64,000 nucleotides of DNA, from positions 124,001 through 188,000 of the forward strand of contig CAXBGS010000009.1 of NCBI GenBank assembly GCA_963975425.1. Reading direction: 5' to 3'. Shown here in pieces: positions 8,166 to 17,469 of the stretch; the stretch's first letter is position 1; each line of letters opens with the position of its first letter. The translations under genes were made by a program, and so were the position numbers. Source of the stretch: CAXBGS01 sp963975425. GTDB taxonomy: Bacteria > Planctomycetota > Planctomycetia > Pirellulales > Pirellulaceae. The notes below the pieces were generated by a model. The model did no database searches and was not told the origin of the DNA. It saw only the letters and a list, made by a program, of their open reading frames with translations.

Positions 8166-9017
8166 TCAACCAATCTCGCTGGGCACGGCCAGGCTGTTCA
8201 ATGCGTCTTCGATGCGAATCTCTTGTCGCTGTCGATCTAAAAAGAAGCTGACGTTCTCGTAGCCACATTCGCTTAGCAAATTCAATGCGTATTCGTATCC
8301 GTCACCGACTCGGCTGGGCGTATGTGCATCGGCACCGATCGTCACCGGAATGCCTCGCTGCTGCATCGCTCGCAACATATCGGGAAACGGGTTCATTTCA
8401 GAAATGGTCTTGTTGACGCCCGACGTGTTCAGTTCCATCGCGACACCGGTTGCCGCAATCCGATCAAGTGCTTTCTCGATGTCATCCATGATTTCGTGAG
8501 CATTCCATCGTTTCGATGTAACATTCTTGATCAAATCGGGATGTGCCAGGGAATCAAAAAGTTTCGACTCGGCCGCCTTGGCGAGTAGGTGAAAATACGT
8601 TCGCTGGACCTCCAGCAAATCGTCCTGCCAATACTTCTCGCGAAACTCATCGAGCTGTGGGTGAACCGAGCCCAAGACGAATTGGAAGTCGGCGGATTGC
8701 AACTGTTTCTCAACGTACGGTTCGTATCCTTCGAAGTAATCGGCTTCAAGGCCCAGACGCACGTCGACTCGGCCGGCCCATTCTTTTCGTGTCGTTTCGA
8801 CCATCTCAACATATTGATCGAACTGGTCTTCACGCATCCGGACTCGTGCTGAGAACCCGTTGGGCATGGGGTTGTGGCAAGTGACGATCAACCCTCGCAG
8901 TTTGCGTTGCTCGGCGACGGCCGCATACTCGGTGATTTCCCCGTCGGCATGATTGCAAAGCGGGGTGTGCGAGTGAGATTCGTAATAGATGCGATCGGAC
9001 GAAATCGAGTCAGACAT
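8166..9017 (-). CDS. PHP-family phosphoesterase, histidinol-phosphatase-like
   Basis: A 283-residue PHP-domain protein. The metal-binding motifs are in order: ESHSHTPLCNHADGE near the N-terminus (His15, His17), GLEADYF, VLGSVH, SLAHPDL and GADAHTPSRVG. This order and length match the HisK-type histidinol-phosphatase, which dephosphorylates L-histidinol phosphate in histidine synthesis. No other his gene is nearby, so another phosphate monoester is possible. It is cytosolic, as no signal peptide is seen. It converges with the response regulator gene, separated by 189 bp with nothing recognised. Confidence 0.85.
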   Translation of the reverse strand: MSDSISSDRIYYESHSHTPLCNHADGEITEYAAVAEQRKLRGLIVTCHNPMPNGFSARVRMREDQFDQYVEMVETTRKEWAGRVDVRLGLEADYFEGYEPYVEKQLQSADFQFVLGSVHPQLDEFREKYWQDDLLEVQRTYFHLLAKAAESKLFDSLAHPDLIKNVTSKRWNAHEIMDDIEKALDRIAATGVAMELNTSGVNKTISEMNPFPDMLRAMQQRGIPVTIGADAHTPSRVGDGYEYALNLLSECGYENVSFFLDRQRQEIRIEDALNSLAVPSEIG

Positions 9018-9176
9018 GGAAATTCGTGTGTGGGAAAGTCGAATGAGGTATCTGCTGTTAGATTACGATGATCGTCGTGATTCGGCGAGGACAGATGACG
9101 TCGCTTTTCGTCAGGGCGGCGAAACTAACCTAACCTTCACGCGAATGTCTTCTAAATATCGATAGCGGAGCGATAG

Positions 9177-10673
9177 ATGGTTCGTTTTTTGGCGTCATGT
9201 TTGTTTGTCTCGTCGGTCTTGGGTGGGGCATGTTGGTCACAGAACGCAGTGGTGAACGCGAACGAATCGCAGCGTACAAAGGCAATGCCCAACGTGTTGT
9301 TCATCGCCGTCGACGACCTTGCCAATACACTGGGATGTTACGGCGATTTGATAGCCAAGACACCTCATATCGATCGGCTCGCCGCCACGGGAGTTCGGTT
9401 TGATCGCGCGTATAACCAATTGCCACTTTGCAACCCGACGCGTGCCTCGCTGATGACCGGGCTGCGCCCCGATCAAATCAAAGTTTACGATCTGGATCGT
9501 CATTTCCGCGACGAGGTTCCGGACGTGGTCACGCTATCACAGGCGTTTCAGCACGCCGGCTACTTCGCCGCACGTGTGGGAAAGATTTACCACTATAACG
9601 TGCCAGCATCGATCGGCACCGATGGTTTTGACGACCCACCATCGTGGCAGTTGACGGTTAACCCAAAGGGTCGTGACAAACAGGAAGAAGGCAAAATCTT
9701 TAATGCCGAGCCGCATCGGAAAATCAGCGGGGCACTCAGTTGGCTTGCCGCGGACGGCGAGGACGAAGAGCAAACCGATGGTATGATCGCCACGGAAGCC
9801 ATCAAGTTAATGCGGCAGTCGCGTGACAAACCCTTTTTCTTGGGCGTCGGTTTTTTTCGCCCGCATACACCTTATGTTGCTCCCAAGAAATACTTTGATC
9901 TGTATCCCGTCGATCAGATGAGGCTTCCCTTTGCACCCGATGGCGACCGCGACGATATTCCAACCGCCGCGTTTGCCCACAATTGTCCGGTACCAAATTA
10001 CGACTTGGACGAACCCATCCTGTTGCAGGCGACGCAGGCCTATTACGCGTGCGTGTCTTTTGTTGACGCACAGGTCGGCCGCTTGTTAGATGCGCTGGAT
10101 GAACAAGGGATCGCCGACGAAACGATCGTTGTGTTTTGGAGCGATCACGGTTACCACCTCGGCGAACACAATGGCATTTGGCAAAAACGAACGCTGTTCG
10201 AACAGGGTGCCCGCGCGCCGCTGATCATTCGTGCGCCCGGGCGAGCGGGAAACGGTCAATCAAGCCCTCGAATCGTCGAGTTCGTTGACGTGTATCCTAC
10301 GTTAACGAGTCTTGCCGGAATCGATTCGCCGGATCACCTGGCGGGACGTGATCTATCGCCGTTGATCGACGACCCCATCATGGCGTGGAACGGGAATGCC
10401 GTGACGCAAGTTCTCAGGCCCGCCGACGATCGCCTGGCCGAGCCCGTGATGGGATGCAGCATACGGACCGACCGCTGGCGAATGAGCGAATGGGGCGAAG
10501 GCAAATACGGCGTCGAGTTGTACGATCATCACAGCGATCCGATGGAATTCAACAACTTGGCAATCGACCCCGATGCCCAAGCGAAAGAGGTCATGGATCG
10601 GTTGAGGCCTCTGTTGCGTGAAAAAGCGTCTGGCAAAACACCAACGACGCCGTTCAACCCGGTTCGGCTTTAG
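9177..10673 (+). CDS. Secreted sulfatase, iduronate-2-sulfatase-like
   Basis: A 498-residue type I sulfatase with a signal peptide. The metal-binding start is VLFIAVDDLANTLGCYG (Asp46-Asp47). Cys85 in CNPTRASLMTG would be converted to formylglycine; Thr replaces the more usual Ser of CxPSR. Further family motifs are FFLGVGFFRPHTPYVAPKKY, SDHGYHLGEH and a C-terminal YDHHSDPMEFNNLA. It hydrolyses sulfate esters in the periplasm or outside the cell, probably on polysaccharides. GCGGAG (9165-9170) supports the start. Its last 20 bases overlap tail-to-tail with the ABC permease gene. No sulfatase-maturing enzyme is encoded in this window. Confidence 0.92.
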   Translation: MVRFLASCLFVSSVLGGACWSQNAVVNANESQRTKAMPNVLFIAVDDLANTLGCYGDLIAKTPHIDRLAATGVRFDRAYNQLPLCNPTRASLMTGLRPDQIKVYDLDRHFRDEVPDVVTLSQAFQHAGYFAARVGKIYHYNVPASIGTDGFDDPPSWQLTVNPKGRDKQEEGKIFNAEPHRKISGALSWLAADGEDEEQTDGMIATEAIKLMRQSRDKPFFLGVGFFRPHTPYVAPKKYFDLYPVDQMRLPFAPDGDRDDIPTAAFAHNCPVPNYDLDEPILLQATQAYYACVSFVDAQVGRLLDALDEQGIADETIVVFWSDHGYHLGEHNGIWQKRTLFEQGARAPLIIRAPGRAGNGQSSPRIVEFVDVYPTLTSLAGIDSPDHLAGRDLSPLIDDPIMAWNGNAVTQVLRPADDRLAEPVMGCSIRTDRWRMSEWGEGKYGVELYDHHSDPMEFNNLAIDPDAQAKEVMDRLRPLLREKASGKTPTTPFNPVRL

Positions 10674-12261
10674 ATGCAACGTCTTGAAGCACCCGTTGCG
10701 GTACCGCAATGCGCCGATAGCGAAATTCTCGGAACAGCAGCAACAGGTTGATCAAAGCCAGTGTCATGCCGACACAAAAAACCAGCAGCGCGAGCGGTGG
10801 GCTGTACGGGTTGATAAATGATTCGCTCAACGTCCACATCCAGTCGATGCATTCCAGCGGTTCGTAACCATAGGGTGTCGACCCCGTGGCGATCACCGTC
10901 AGTACGGTCGGGATGATCGAACAAAAAGCCAGCACCAACGCCATTGTTGCTGAGGGCAAAATGAACGACCGCCCCAGGCGGAAACTCAGCGGCATCACGA
11001 TCAAACGAGTGATGCCAAGGTAACCCGTCAGATACCCGCTGATGATCATTGCAAAGACCAGGGGCTGTGTTTCCGCTTCTCGGTCGCCATAGATTGTTGC
11101 AAACAAGGACAGCGTCAGTGCGCCGGCGATACCGCTGGAGGTGGCAAACAGAAATCCGGTTCCCGGTCCGGGGTTGAACCAAGTCAAAAGCATTCGACCT
11201 AAATACGTCTTTGGTAAATCTCGCTGAACACGCGGGCTCAGTTCGGGCGATTCACCCAGCATCAGCGTCCCCATCGCTAACCAGTACCCGCCTACGATCA
11301 TTGTGCCAAAGTTTGCGATATCTCCGTCACGTTCCCACAGCAACATGATCATGATCACTGCGATCCACAGCAACTGTTGCGTAAACATGCACCAACGAAG
11401 CGGTGTTGATCGGTTTTCTGTGACCGGTGCGATCCTTGCCGCTGCGGCACGAATGAAGATCACGACGCAGGACATTCCAACGACGACGAAAAGTATCAAG
11501 AGCAGGATTGCATCTTTGTCCGACCCCATCTCGCTATAAAGAATGCTTCCGAGACAGAACGCACCGCACATAAATTCGGCGAACAAGACACTAAAGAAGA
11601 CACCCAGCAGCGACAACATCTGGCCGGCCCGGTTCATCGTTACCGTCGCAAGCAGCAGTCCGACCGACGTGACCAAGAGTGCAGTGAAAAACACGATGAC
11701 AAGGATCATCGCGATCGTCGGCAGATCGATGCCTCGCATTAAATACGAGAACGCCAAGCACGGCACGATCGCCGCGAAATAAACCATCATCTGAAGGATC
11801 GCGCTGTTTAGTTTTCCGGTGACGATTCGCATCGAACTAAGTCGAGTGATGGCCAGCATCTCAAACGTGCCGTCGTCGAGTTCGGCCACCAGCGAACGAT
11901 GCGCGGCGATTGGAACCATCGCGATCAGTGGTATCGCCAACACGAAATAATAGCCCGCCAATAAACTTTGGCCGGCCGGGGTGTAGTAGACATCTGGTGC
12001 TTGCGTCACGATGCCGACCACGGTCCAGAACCAAGACGCCAGCAGCATCAAAAAGAATGTGATCAAGAACTGTTTGCTCTTGAGTGACTGACGCGCCTCT
12101 TTGATCAAAATCGGATTCAACCAGCTCGAGACTTTATCGGCTTGCCGATCGATCCAGCCCCAGAAACCCGCTTCGTTGCGATCGCGTGCGAGCGGATGAT
12201 AGGTGTCTTGGTCAGCAGGATCATCTTGTTTTGACGTTTGATCGATAGCGACGTTCGTCAT
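10654..12261 (-). CDS. ABC-2 type transporter permease
   Basis: A 535-residue integral membrane protein. After about 45 cytosolic residues it has a first membrane segment (FLITFFLMLLASWFWTVVG), followed by ABC-2 features such as SLVAELDDGTFEMLAITRLS, and roughly a dozen hydrophobic segments. It would form the channel for the ATPase encoded immediately upstream, to whose stop codon its ATG is joined by a 4-bp overlap. It is the last gene of a coupled four-gene operon. The cargo is unknown. The 3' end overlaps the convergent sulfatase gene by 20 bp, so no terminator fits between them. Confidence 0.88.
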   Translation of the reverse strand: MTNVAIDQTSKQDDPADQDTYHPLARDRNEAGFWGWIDRQADKVSSWLNPILIKEARQSLKSKQFLITFFLMLLASWFWTVVGIVTQAPDVYYTPAGQSLLAGYYFVLAIPLIAMVPIAAHRSLVAELDDGTFEMLAITRLSSMRIVTGKLNSAILQMMVYFAAIVPCLAFSYLMRGIDLPTIAMILVIVFFTALLVTSVGLLLATVTMNRAGQMLSLLGVFFSVLFAEFMCGAFCLGSILYSEMGSDKDAILLLILFVVVGMSCVVIFIRAAAARIAPVTENRSTPLRWCMFTQQLLWIAVIMIMLLWERDGDIANFGTMIVGGYWLAMGTLMLGESPELSPRVQRDLPKTYLGRMLLTWFNPGPGTGFLFATSSGIAGALTLSLFATIYGDREAETQPLVFAMIISGYLTGYLGITRLIVMPLSFRLGRSFILPSATMALVLAFCSIIPTVLTVIATGSTPYGYEPLECIDWMWTLSESFINPYSPPLALLVFCVGMTLALINLLLLFREFRYRRIAVPQRVLQDVASKAEPG

Positions 12262-13211
12262 TGAATACGCCCCTCGGTCACATGCAGAAACACGTCTTCC
12301 AGCGAGTCGTCTTTGGCTGAATATGAAATGACTTCGACGTTTCGCCGGATCAACGCCTGCAAGATGTTGATCTGTTCTTGATCGCCACCGGCCAGAGTGA
12401 AATGCACATGATTTCCGCTGGCTCTTAACTGAGAAATTGCGTCGATTGATTCCAGTACATTGACCGCTTCGGTTGGTTCCCGATGGACGTGAACCACGAT
12501 CTCGCGAGTCGTACGTTTGGCTTGCCGCATTTCATCAACGGTTCCGGTTGCCAGCAAGCGACCTTGTTCGATGATTCCAACCCGATCACAGATCTCCGCG
12601 AGTTCCGTCAGGATATGGCTGCTGACCAAAATCGTTTTCCCGTCCGATGCGAGCGAGCGAATGATTTGTCTCAGCTCAATTCTGGCACGCGGGTCCAACC
12701 CCGCGGCGGGTTCGTCCAGGATCAAGACCGACGGATCGTGAATCAGCGCCCGGCCCAAACATAGACGTTGCTTCATTCCTTTGCTGAGTCCTCGGATCGG
12801 CTTGTACGCCATCTGGCCCAGTCCGGTGAAATCCATCACCCACCGCAAGCGTCTGGTTCGTTCGCGGCCGACCAAGCCATAAGACCGGCCAAAGAAGTCC
12901 AGGTACTCGGCGCAATTTGTATCTGAATAGGTACCGAAATTGTCCGGCATGAATCCCAATCTGCCGCGCACGCGGTCGGGGTCATTGATCGATGAAATTC
13001 CTTCGATCAGCGCGTCGCCTCGCGAAGGCAATTCAAGTGTTGCCAGGATTCGCATGCTGGTCGTTTTTCCGGCACCGTTGGGCCCGATGTAACCGAACAC
13101 GCTGCCGCGGGGGACCGAAAAGCTGACGTCGTCCACCGCGCGAGTTGAACCAAAGAACCGACAAAGTGATTGGAGCTCGATCGCGGGACCATCCCAAGCA
13201 GTCGCAATCAT
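12258..13211 (-). CDS. ABC transporter ATP-binding protein (ABC-2/export type)
   Basis: A 317-residue ATPase with Walker A GPNGAGKT (43-50), signature LSKGMKQRLCLGRAL, Walker B VLILDEPAAGLDP and switch histidine in ILVSSH. The C-terminal 100 residues (EIVVHVHREPTEAVNVL onward) match the accessory domain common in CcmA/NatA-type exporters. The ATG at 13211 overlaps the upstream stop by 4 bp and is preferred over a GTG six bases earlier. Its own stop overlaps the permease start. It would energise the permease encoded next. Confidence 0.93.
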   Translation of the reverse strand: MIATAWDGPAIELQSLCRFFGSTRAVDDVSFSVPRGSVFGYIGPNGAGKTTSMRILATLELPSRGDALIEGISSINDPDRVRGRLGFMPDNFGTYSDTNCAEYLDFFGRSYGLVGRERTRRLRWVMDFTGLGQMAYKPIRGLSKGMKQRLCLGRALIHDPSVLILDEPAAGLDPRARIELRQIIRSLASDGKTILVSSHILTELAEICDRVGIIEQGRLLATGTVDEMRQAKRTTREIVVHVHREPTEAVNVLESIDAISQLRASGNHVHFTLAGGDQEQINILQALIRRNVEVISYSAKDDSLEDVFLHVTEGRIQ

Positions 13212-15397
13212 GGCCACTCTCCCATGATGAGATGAACGCTGTCTTGGATTGTCGCATCGTCGACGCCCAATTCATCGCGGATCAATGCTGCGTCGGCGAT
13301 GAAATGTCCGGTTGGTAAATTCTTTTCCCAGCCAAATAGCTTCTTTTCCAGCAGACTGACATTGCCGATCATCGCCGCATTGCGATTCGCTCTCAGCATC
13401 GGAATCTCTGCCGGCGCCGGAACGACGCGTTCATCGATGACCGTCCCGATGTCCGCAGACGTTGCTTTTTGTAAGGCAACGGTTGATCCCGAGGCGATCG
13501 TTGATGACGACCAGAATTGGCCGTCGCGATCACAGCCGACAAAACGATGGATTTCAATAGGAAAAGAGTTGGTGACCGTCGGAGGATTTGATTGCGTATC
13601 GATCGACAATTGTCCTTGAACACTCGATGGATGAATGGTTGCGTATTGCACTTGATTTCGCGCCGGCAGAAAGGAACCTCTTAAGTTCAGGGTTTCCGGT
13701 GTCGATCGCATTGCGGCAAAGGGCGGACGGTTGCCTTGGTGGTATCGGTATCGCTGAACCGCGCCGCTGTGACGCACCGGAAAGATCGCGACATCCTTGG
13801 GTAATGTTATCCCGTCGCCGCTTCCCAAGACGGCATAGTACGTTTGCCGCGATTGCGTGGTCGCGATTTCGTGTTCACTGTCAAACCAAGTTAGCTGCCG
13901 CACGCGCAGGCGCGTCGCCGTGCCATCGGCAAAAATTGCGTATGCAAACAAACTGAGGGTCACCAACAACGCAAAAGCAGGCGCAAAGAAAAACAGAAGG
14001 TAAAGCCGTCCGCGGTAACGAAAGAAAAAATAGGCGATCGGGCCGATCACGATCACAAACAACGTGTTCAACAGAATGAATGATGCTACCGGTGGTTTGC
14101 CCACGGATTCAATCAACCAGGCCCAATAGTTTTGGTTTCCTTCATCCGGTTTGATTCCGTTACGATTCAACCACTGGACCTGACCATGGTCGTGCAGGTT
14201 TACAACCGAACGCCAGAACTGAAATGAGCCTGGAAACGGGTCGGCGACATTGATTCGGGTTACCGTACCCAGTCCATACGCGGTGCTGGTGATTTTTGTT
14301 GCCACCGAATCGATGGGCGACGTCTGTGCGAAGGGATGATTCGCGTCACGCATCTCTTCAAAGATGCCATTGCGGGTTTTCATCTTGTCCTTAAGTTTCC
14401 GCCCGGAATAGCTGAGCGAGCGTTTTTGGACGCCGTTATATTGCTCGTACGTCAGATCGGACGTGTCATTCTTTTCGTTCAGCTTTAGCATGCCGGGGAT
14501 CTTCTTGGGTCGAATCACCTTCGACGGCGGTGTCTTCTTCAAACGGCACTGCGTGAGCAGTTCCGAAGTGGCATCCGGTTTGCCGTAAGCCCAAAGATTG
14601 CCTCCCGCGTTGATCCAGTCACGAATCGCAAGCAACATTTCCGGCTGAGTCTTCTCGATTCTAGCCAGCACCGGTACGGCAACAATCATCACGTCCAGCT
14701 GAGAATAGCCCAGCCATGATCGATGAAGTTGGACTTCGTTAACCGGGCGGAACTGCACCCAAGTCGGCTGGACTTTGATCAAATAATCGTATGCGGCTTG
14801 ATGCGGCAGTCGCGTGACGTCGACGTCTTCGATGATCGGTCCGTCGCCCAGCACCGTCATCAACGTTCGCATATCGGGACAAACTTTCCAGGTAGCATCC
14901 TGCACATCAACATCATGTGGGATCACGATACCCACGGACGTTTTTTGCAGCATGTCGCGCGCACGCTCGACAGTGATGTCAAAACGGCTGCGGCCTGTTT
15001 CGACCATGCGGCCATCTTCATCGATTTCGACGACGACGGAATTCCACGGGTAATAATGCGGCACATAGATCGTCTCGCGATGCTGATTAGCACCCTCGGG
15101 TAAAACCGTGTCGCATCGATAGGACATATCCATCGATGTAACAAAGCTGTGACGAGGTTCGACGCGCACCGTGACCCGATGGTCACGTGCAAACGTTTTG
15201 CCGCGCGGCTGGAAATCCAGATACACCGGGTGATATCCGTCACCCGATACGGCTTCCATCGAAACGGTTAACCGAAACGCAGCCTTGCCAGGTTTCAGGG
15301 GCAATGAACCGATCGGATACGTTTCGGCTCGTGCCGTTGCCAGCACCAGTAACAGCGATGCGGCGGCGCAGATTGCAATGCATCGTTGTCGCATCAT
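13208..15397 (-). CDS. Large membrane-anchored exported protein of the ABC-2 operon
   Basis: A 729-residue protein with an N-terminal signal sequence ending in TARAE. It has an extracytoplasmic region of about 400 residues, two membrane segments (about 432-486, containing FILLNTLFVIVIGPIAYFFF and LLFFFAPAFALLVTLSLFAY) and a second extracytoplasmic region to the end. The segment YSQLDVMIVAVPVLARIEK followed by IRDWINAGGNLWAYG resembles the glutamine-amidotransferase-like fold found in GldG/DUF4350-type partners of ABC-2 transporters. It is coupled by ATGA overlaps to the genes on both sides, so it is probably a structural partner of the transporter. No catalytic motif was recognised. Confidence 0.75.
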   Translation of the reverse strand: MMRQRCIAICAAASLLLVLATARAETYPIGSLPLKPGKAAFRLTVSMEAVSGDGYHPVYLDFQPRGKTFARDHRVTVRVEPRHSFVTSMDMSYRCDTVLPEGANQHRETIYVPHYYPWNSVVVEIDEDGRMVETGRSRFDITVERARDMLQKTSVGIVIPHDVDVQDATWKVCPDMRTLMTVLGDGPIIEDVDVTRLPHQAAYDYLIKVQPTWVQFRPVNEVQLHRSWLGYSQLDVMIVAVPVLARIEKTQPEMLLAIRDWINAGGNLWAYGKPDATSELLTQCRLKKTPPSKVIRPKKIPGMLKLNEKNDTSDLTYEQYNGVQKRSLSYSGRKLKDKMKTRNGIFEEMRDANHPFAQTSPIDSVATKITSTAYGLGTVTRINVADPFPGSFQFWRSVVNLHDHGQVQWLNRNGIKPDEGNQNYWAWLIESVGKPPVASFILLNTLFVIVIGPIAYFFFRYRGRLYLLFFFAPAFALLVTLSLFAYAIFADGTATRLRVRQLTWFDSEHEIATTQSRQTYYAVLGSGDGITLPKDVAIFPVRHSGAVQRYRYHQGNRPPFAAMRSTPETLNLRGSFLPARNQVQYATIHPSSVQGQLSIDTQSNPPTVTNSFPIEIHRFVGCDRDGQFWSSSTIASGSTVALQKATSADIGTVIDERVVPAPAEIPMLRANRNAAMIGNVSLLEKKLFGWEKNLPTGHFIADAALIRDELGVDDATIQDSVHLIMGEWP

Positions 15398-15792
15398 GGG
15401 CGGGCCGCTCCCGTCGTATCGTCACTTCCATCGCTCGACTCGGCGCTCGGTGGCGAATGGATAATCGTGGCGGAGACTTCCGGCGGTCGTGTTGTTGCAT
15501 TGCTCTCTGATGTGCCTTCGATCGCATCGACGATCGGAGATGTCACCACGGTAAACAGATGAGCCAACAAGAACAGGATCGCATACATAACGAAACATGC
15601 GGCGGCAGTGACCAAGACGGCGCTGACGCACTTGGCCCAGAAAGCATTGCCGACCACCATCGTGCGGAACAACCACATGACGACCGCGCTGCCAAAGACC
15701 AATGCGATCAACGATCGAATCGAAGCTTGCGGCATCAATCGCTGACGCAGTGTCTGCGGCGGTTCGTCTGCAGGGCTCGGTTCAGCGGTCAC
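15394..15792 (-). CDS. Small membrane protein, first gene of the ABC-2 operon
   Basis: A 132-residue protein, unrecognised by family. The N-terminal third is cytosolic and polar. Two or three hydrophobic segments follow (SLIALVFGSAVVMWLF, AVLVTAAACFVMYAILFLLA), then a Ser/Thr-rich tail. The start is GTG at 15792. Its stop overlaps the next gene's ATG by 4 bp, which makes it the promoter-proximal member of the operon. A role as an assembly or accessory subunit is inferred from position only. Confidence 0.65.
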   Translation of the reverse strand: MTAEPSPADEPPQTLRQRLMPQASIRSLIALVFGSAVVMWLFRTMVVGNAFWAKCVSAVLVTAAACFVMYAILFLLAHLFTVVTSPIVDAIEGTSESNATTRPPEVSATIIHSPPSAESSDGSDDTTGAARP

Positions 15793-15917
15793 ACGATCGA
15801 TCTCAGTCGGGTAGGCCGGAAACCATGGTTCTGGTTTCTGGCGTCGTCTATTCTTCCGCTGTCGGCGGTCTTGACGATGCGGTCGGGGCCACGTGCGCGG
15901 CTACTCTTTCTGGCCGG

Positions 15918-17417
15918 CTATTTCTCGTTGCCTTGGTACAGCGGATTCGCCACGGCGGGTTGTGCTCCGACGGATTGCCGCCATTGATGCAACATTGTTC
16001 GCAGTTCATTGGCTTTGCTTGGCATCGATGCGGCAAGATCCTTTGTTTCGCCGATATCGTTTCTCAAGTCGTAAAGTTCGACTTGGTTTTCATGCTGGCG
16101 TTCGATCAAACGGTAATCGCCGGCTCGCACCACAGAATGCGGAACCGACCCGCCGGTATGATAGTGAGGGTAGTGCCAATAGATCGCCTCACGCTGCAGC
16201 GAGGCGTCTGGGTCTTTGAGGATGGGAACCAAGCTGACGCCGTCGACGTTGCGGTTGTGCTGGGCATCGCCCTGGACCCCGGTCATTTCAAGAATCGTGG
16301 GGTAATAATCAATCGTGATGACTGGTTCATCGCAGACGACGCCCGTCGGTGTCGCGCCGGGCCACTTGATGATTGTCGGCACACGCGTACCGCCTTCGTA
16401 CGGACTGCCTTTGCCTTCACGTAGCGGATGATTCTCGGTCGGGTTTCCTTCGCCATCGTCCAACCCTCCGTTGTCTCCAGTCAAGAAGATAATCGTGTTG
16501 TCGGCAATGCCCCACTGCTCGAGCTGGTCCATCACGCGACCGATGTTTTCGTCGACGCTGGTCACCATTGCCGCGTAGTGCGGGTTGGTGTGTTTGGCGT
16601 TCTCGTCAATTTTCGCTTCGTATTTTTCAACCAAGTCGGGCCGCCCTTGAATGGGGGCGTGAACGTTATAGAACGGAAAGTAAACAAAAAACGGTTCGTC
16701 TTTCCACGATTCCACCTGATCGAGCATGGCCGTGGTCAGTACGTCGGTCAGATAATCGCCCTCTTTGCCGATCTGAGGAAAATTCATCGTGCGGTTGGCG
16801 ACCGGATCGTTCAGAACCGGTGACTTTCGACCTCCCCGCCGCTTGAACGGAAAGTAATACGAGCCGGGCGCGCCCCATTGATTGCCCGCGATGTTGACTT
16901 CGAATCCGTGGCGATCAGGGTAGTAATCGTTCAGGACCGATGCGTCATCGGTGCTGGGCGTCAGGTGCCATTTTCCGGTATGCAGCGTACGATATCCGGC
17001 GTCGTGCATCGCTTCGGCGATTGTCGTATGGTCGTGTTCAAGTACTTGGGTCCAGTCCGGCGGCATCAACGGATACACTGACTTTTGTTCGTCAGTACGA
17101 CTCGAAAAGTATCCCGGAATCCAGTCCGTCACATGCGAACGTGCCGGGTACATGCCGGTCATGAATGCCGCGCGGGTCGGCGAACAAACCGTGCAAGCGG
17201 CGTACCCATCGGTGAACCGCACGCCTTCTGCGGCCAGACGATCGATGTTGGGCGTTTCGTATAGGTCACTGCCAAAGCAATTTGCGCCGGTCCAGCCCCA
17301 GTCGTCGACCAGAAAAAAGATCACATTCGGGCGTCTTGAATCAGCCGCGCATGCAGCGGTCGAGAAAACGACTAGAAAGTTCAGAACTAGCAATTCGGGT
17401 AACCGAAAGAAACGCAT
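15918..17417 (-). CDS. Secreted sulfatase, arylsulfatase A-like
   Basis: A 499-residue type I sulfatase with signal peptide. The metal site is NVIFFLVDDWGW; Cys78 in CSPTRAAFMTG is the formylglycine site. Other family elements are ETPNIDRLAAEGVRF, HTGKWHL, FLTGDNGG and GGTRVPTIIKWPG. The C-terminal DUF4976-like part includes YDLRNDIGETKDLAA. It would act on sulfated glycans outside the cytoplasm. It is transcribed divergently from the RmlD-like gene with 52 bp between starts. A weak hairpin downstream (gaaacc/ggtttc near 15819-15838) may end transcription. Confidence 0.92.
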   Translation of the reverse strand: MRFFRLPELLVLNFLVVFSTAACAADSRRPNVIFFLVDDWGWTGANCFGSDLYETPNIDRLAAEGVRFTDGYAACTVCSPTRAAFMTGMYPARSHVTDWIPGYFSSRTDEQKSVYPLMPPDWTQVLEHDHTTIAEAMHDAGYRTLHTGKWHLTPSTDDASVLNDYYPDRHGFEVNIAGNQWGAPGSYYFPFKRRGGRKSPVLNDPVANRTMNFPQIGKEGDYLTDVLTTAMLDQVESWKDEPFFVYFPFYNVHAPIQGRPDLVEKYEAKIDENAKHTNPHYAAMVTSVDENIGRVMDQLEQWGIADNTIIFLTGDNGGLDDGEGNPTENHPLREGKGSPYEGGTRVPTIIKWPGATPTGVVCDEPVITIDYYPTILEMTGVQGDAQHNRNVDGVSLVPILKDPDASLQREAIYWHYPHYHTGGSVPHSVVRAGDYRLIERQHENQVELYDLRNDIGETKDLAASMPSKANELRTMLHQWRQSVGAQPAVANPLYQGNEK

Positions 17418-17469
17418 CGATTCGTCTCGCGAGCAAAATGGTCATGTTTGTGGATCTAAAGTGAACTGC

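Noticed and set aside
16951..17469. N-terminal extension of the RmlD-like frame
   Set aside because: Lies antisense to the sulfatase coding region and has no family character; the true start is near 17470.
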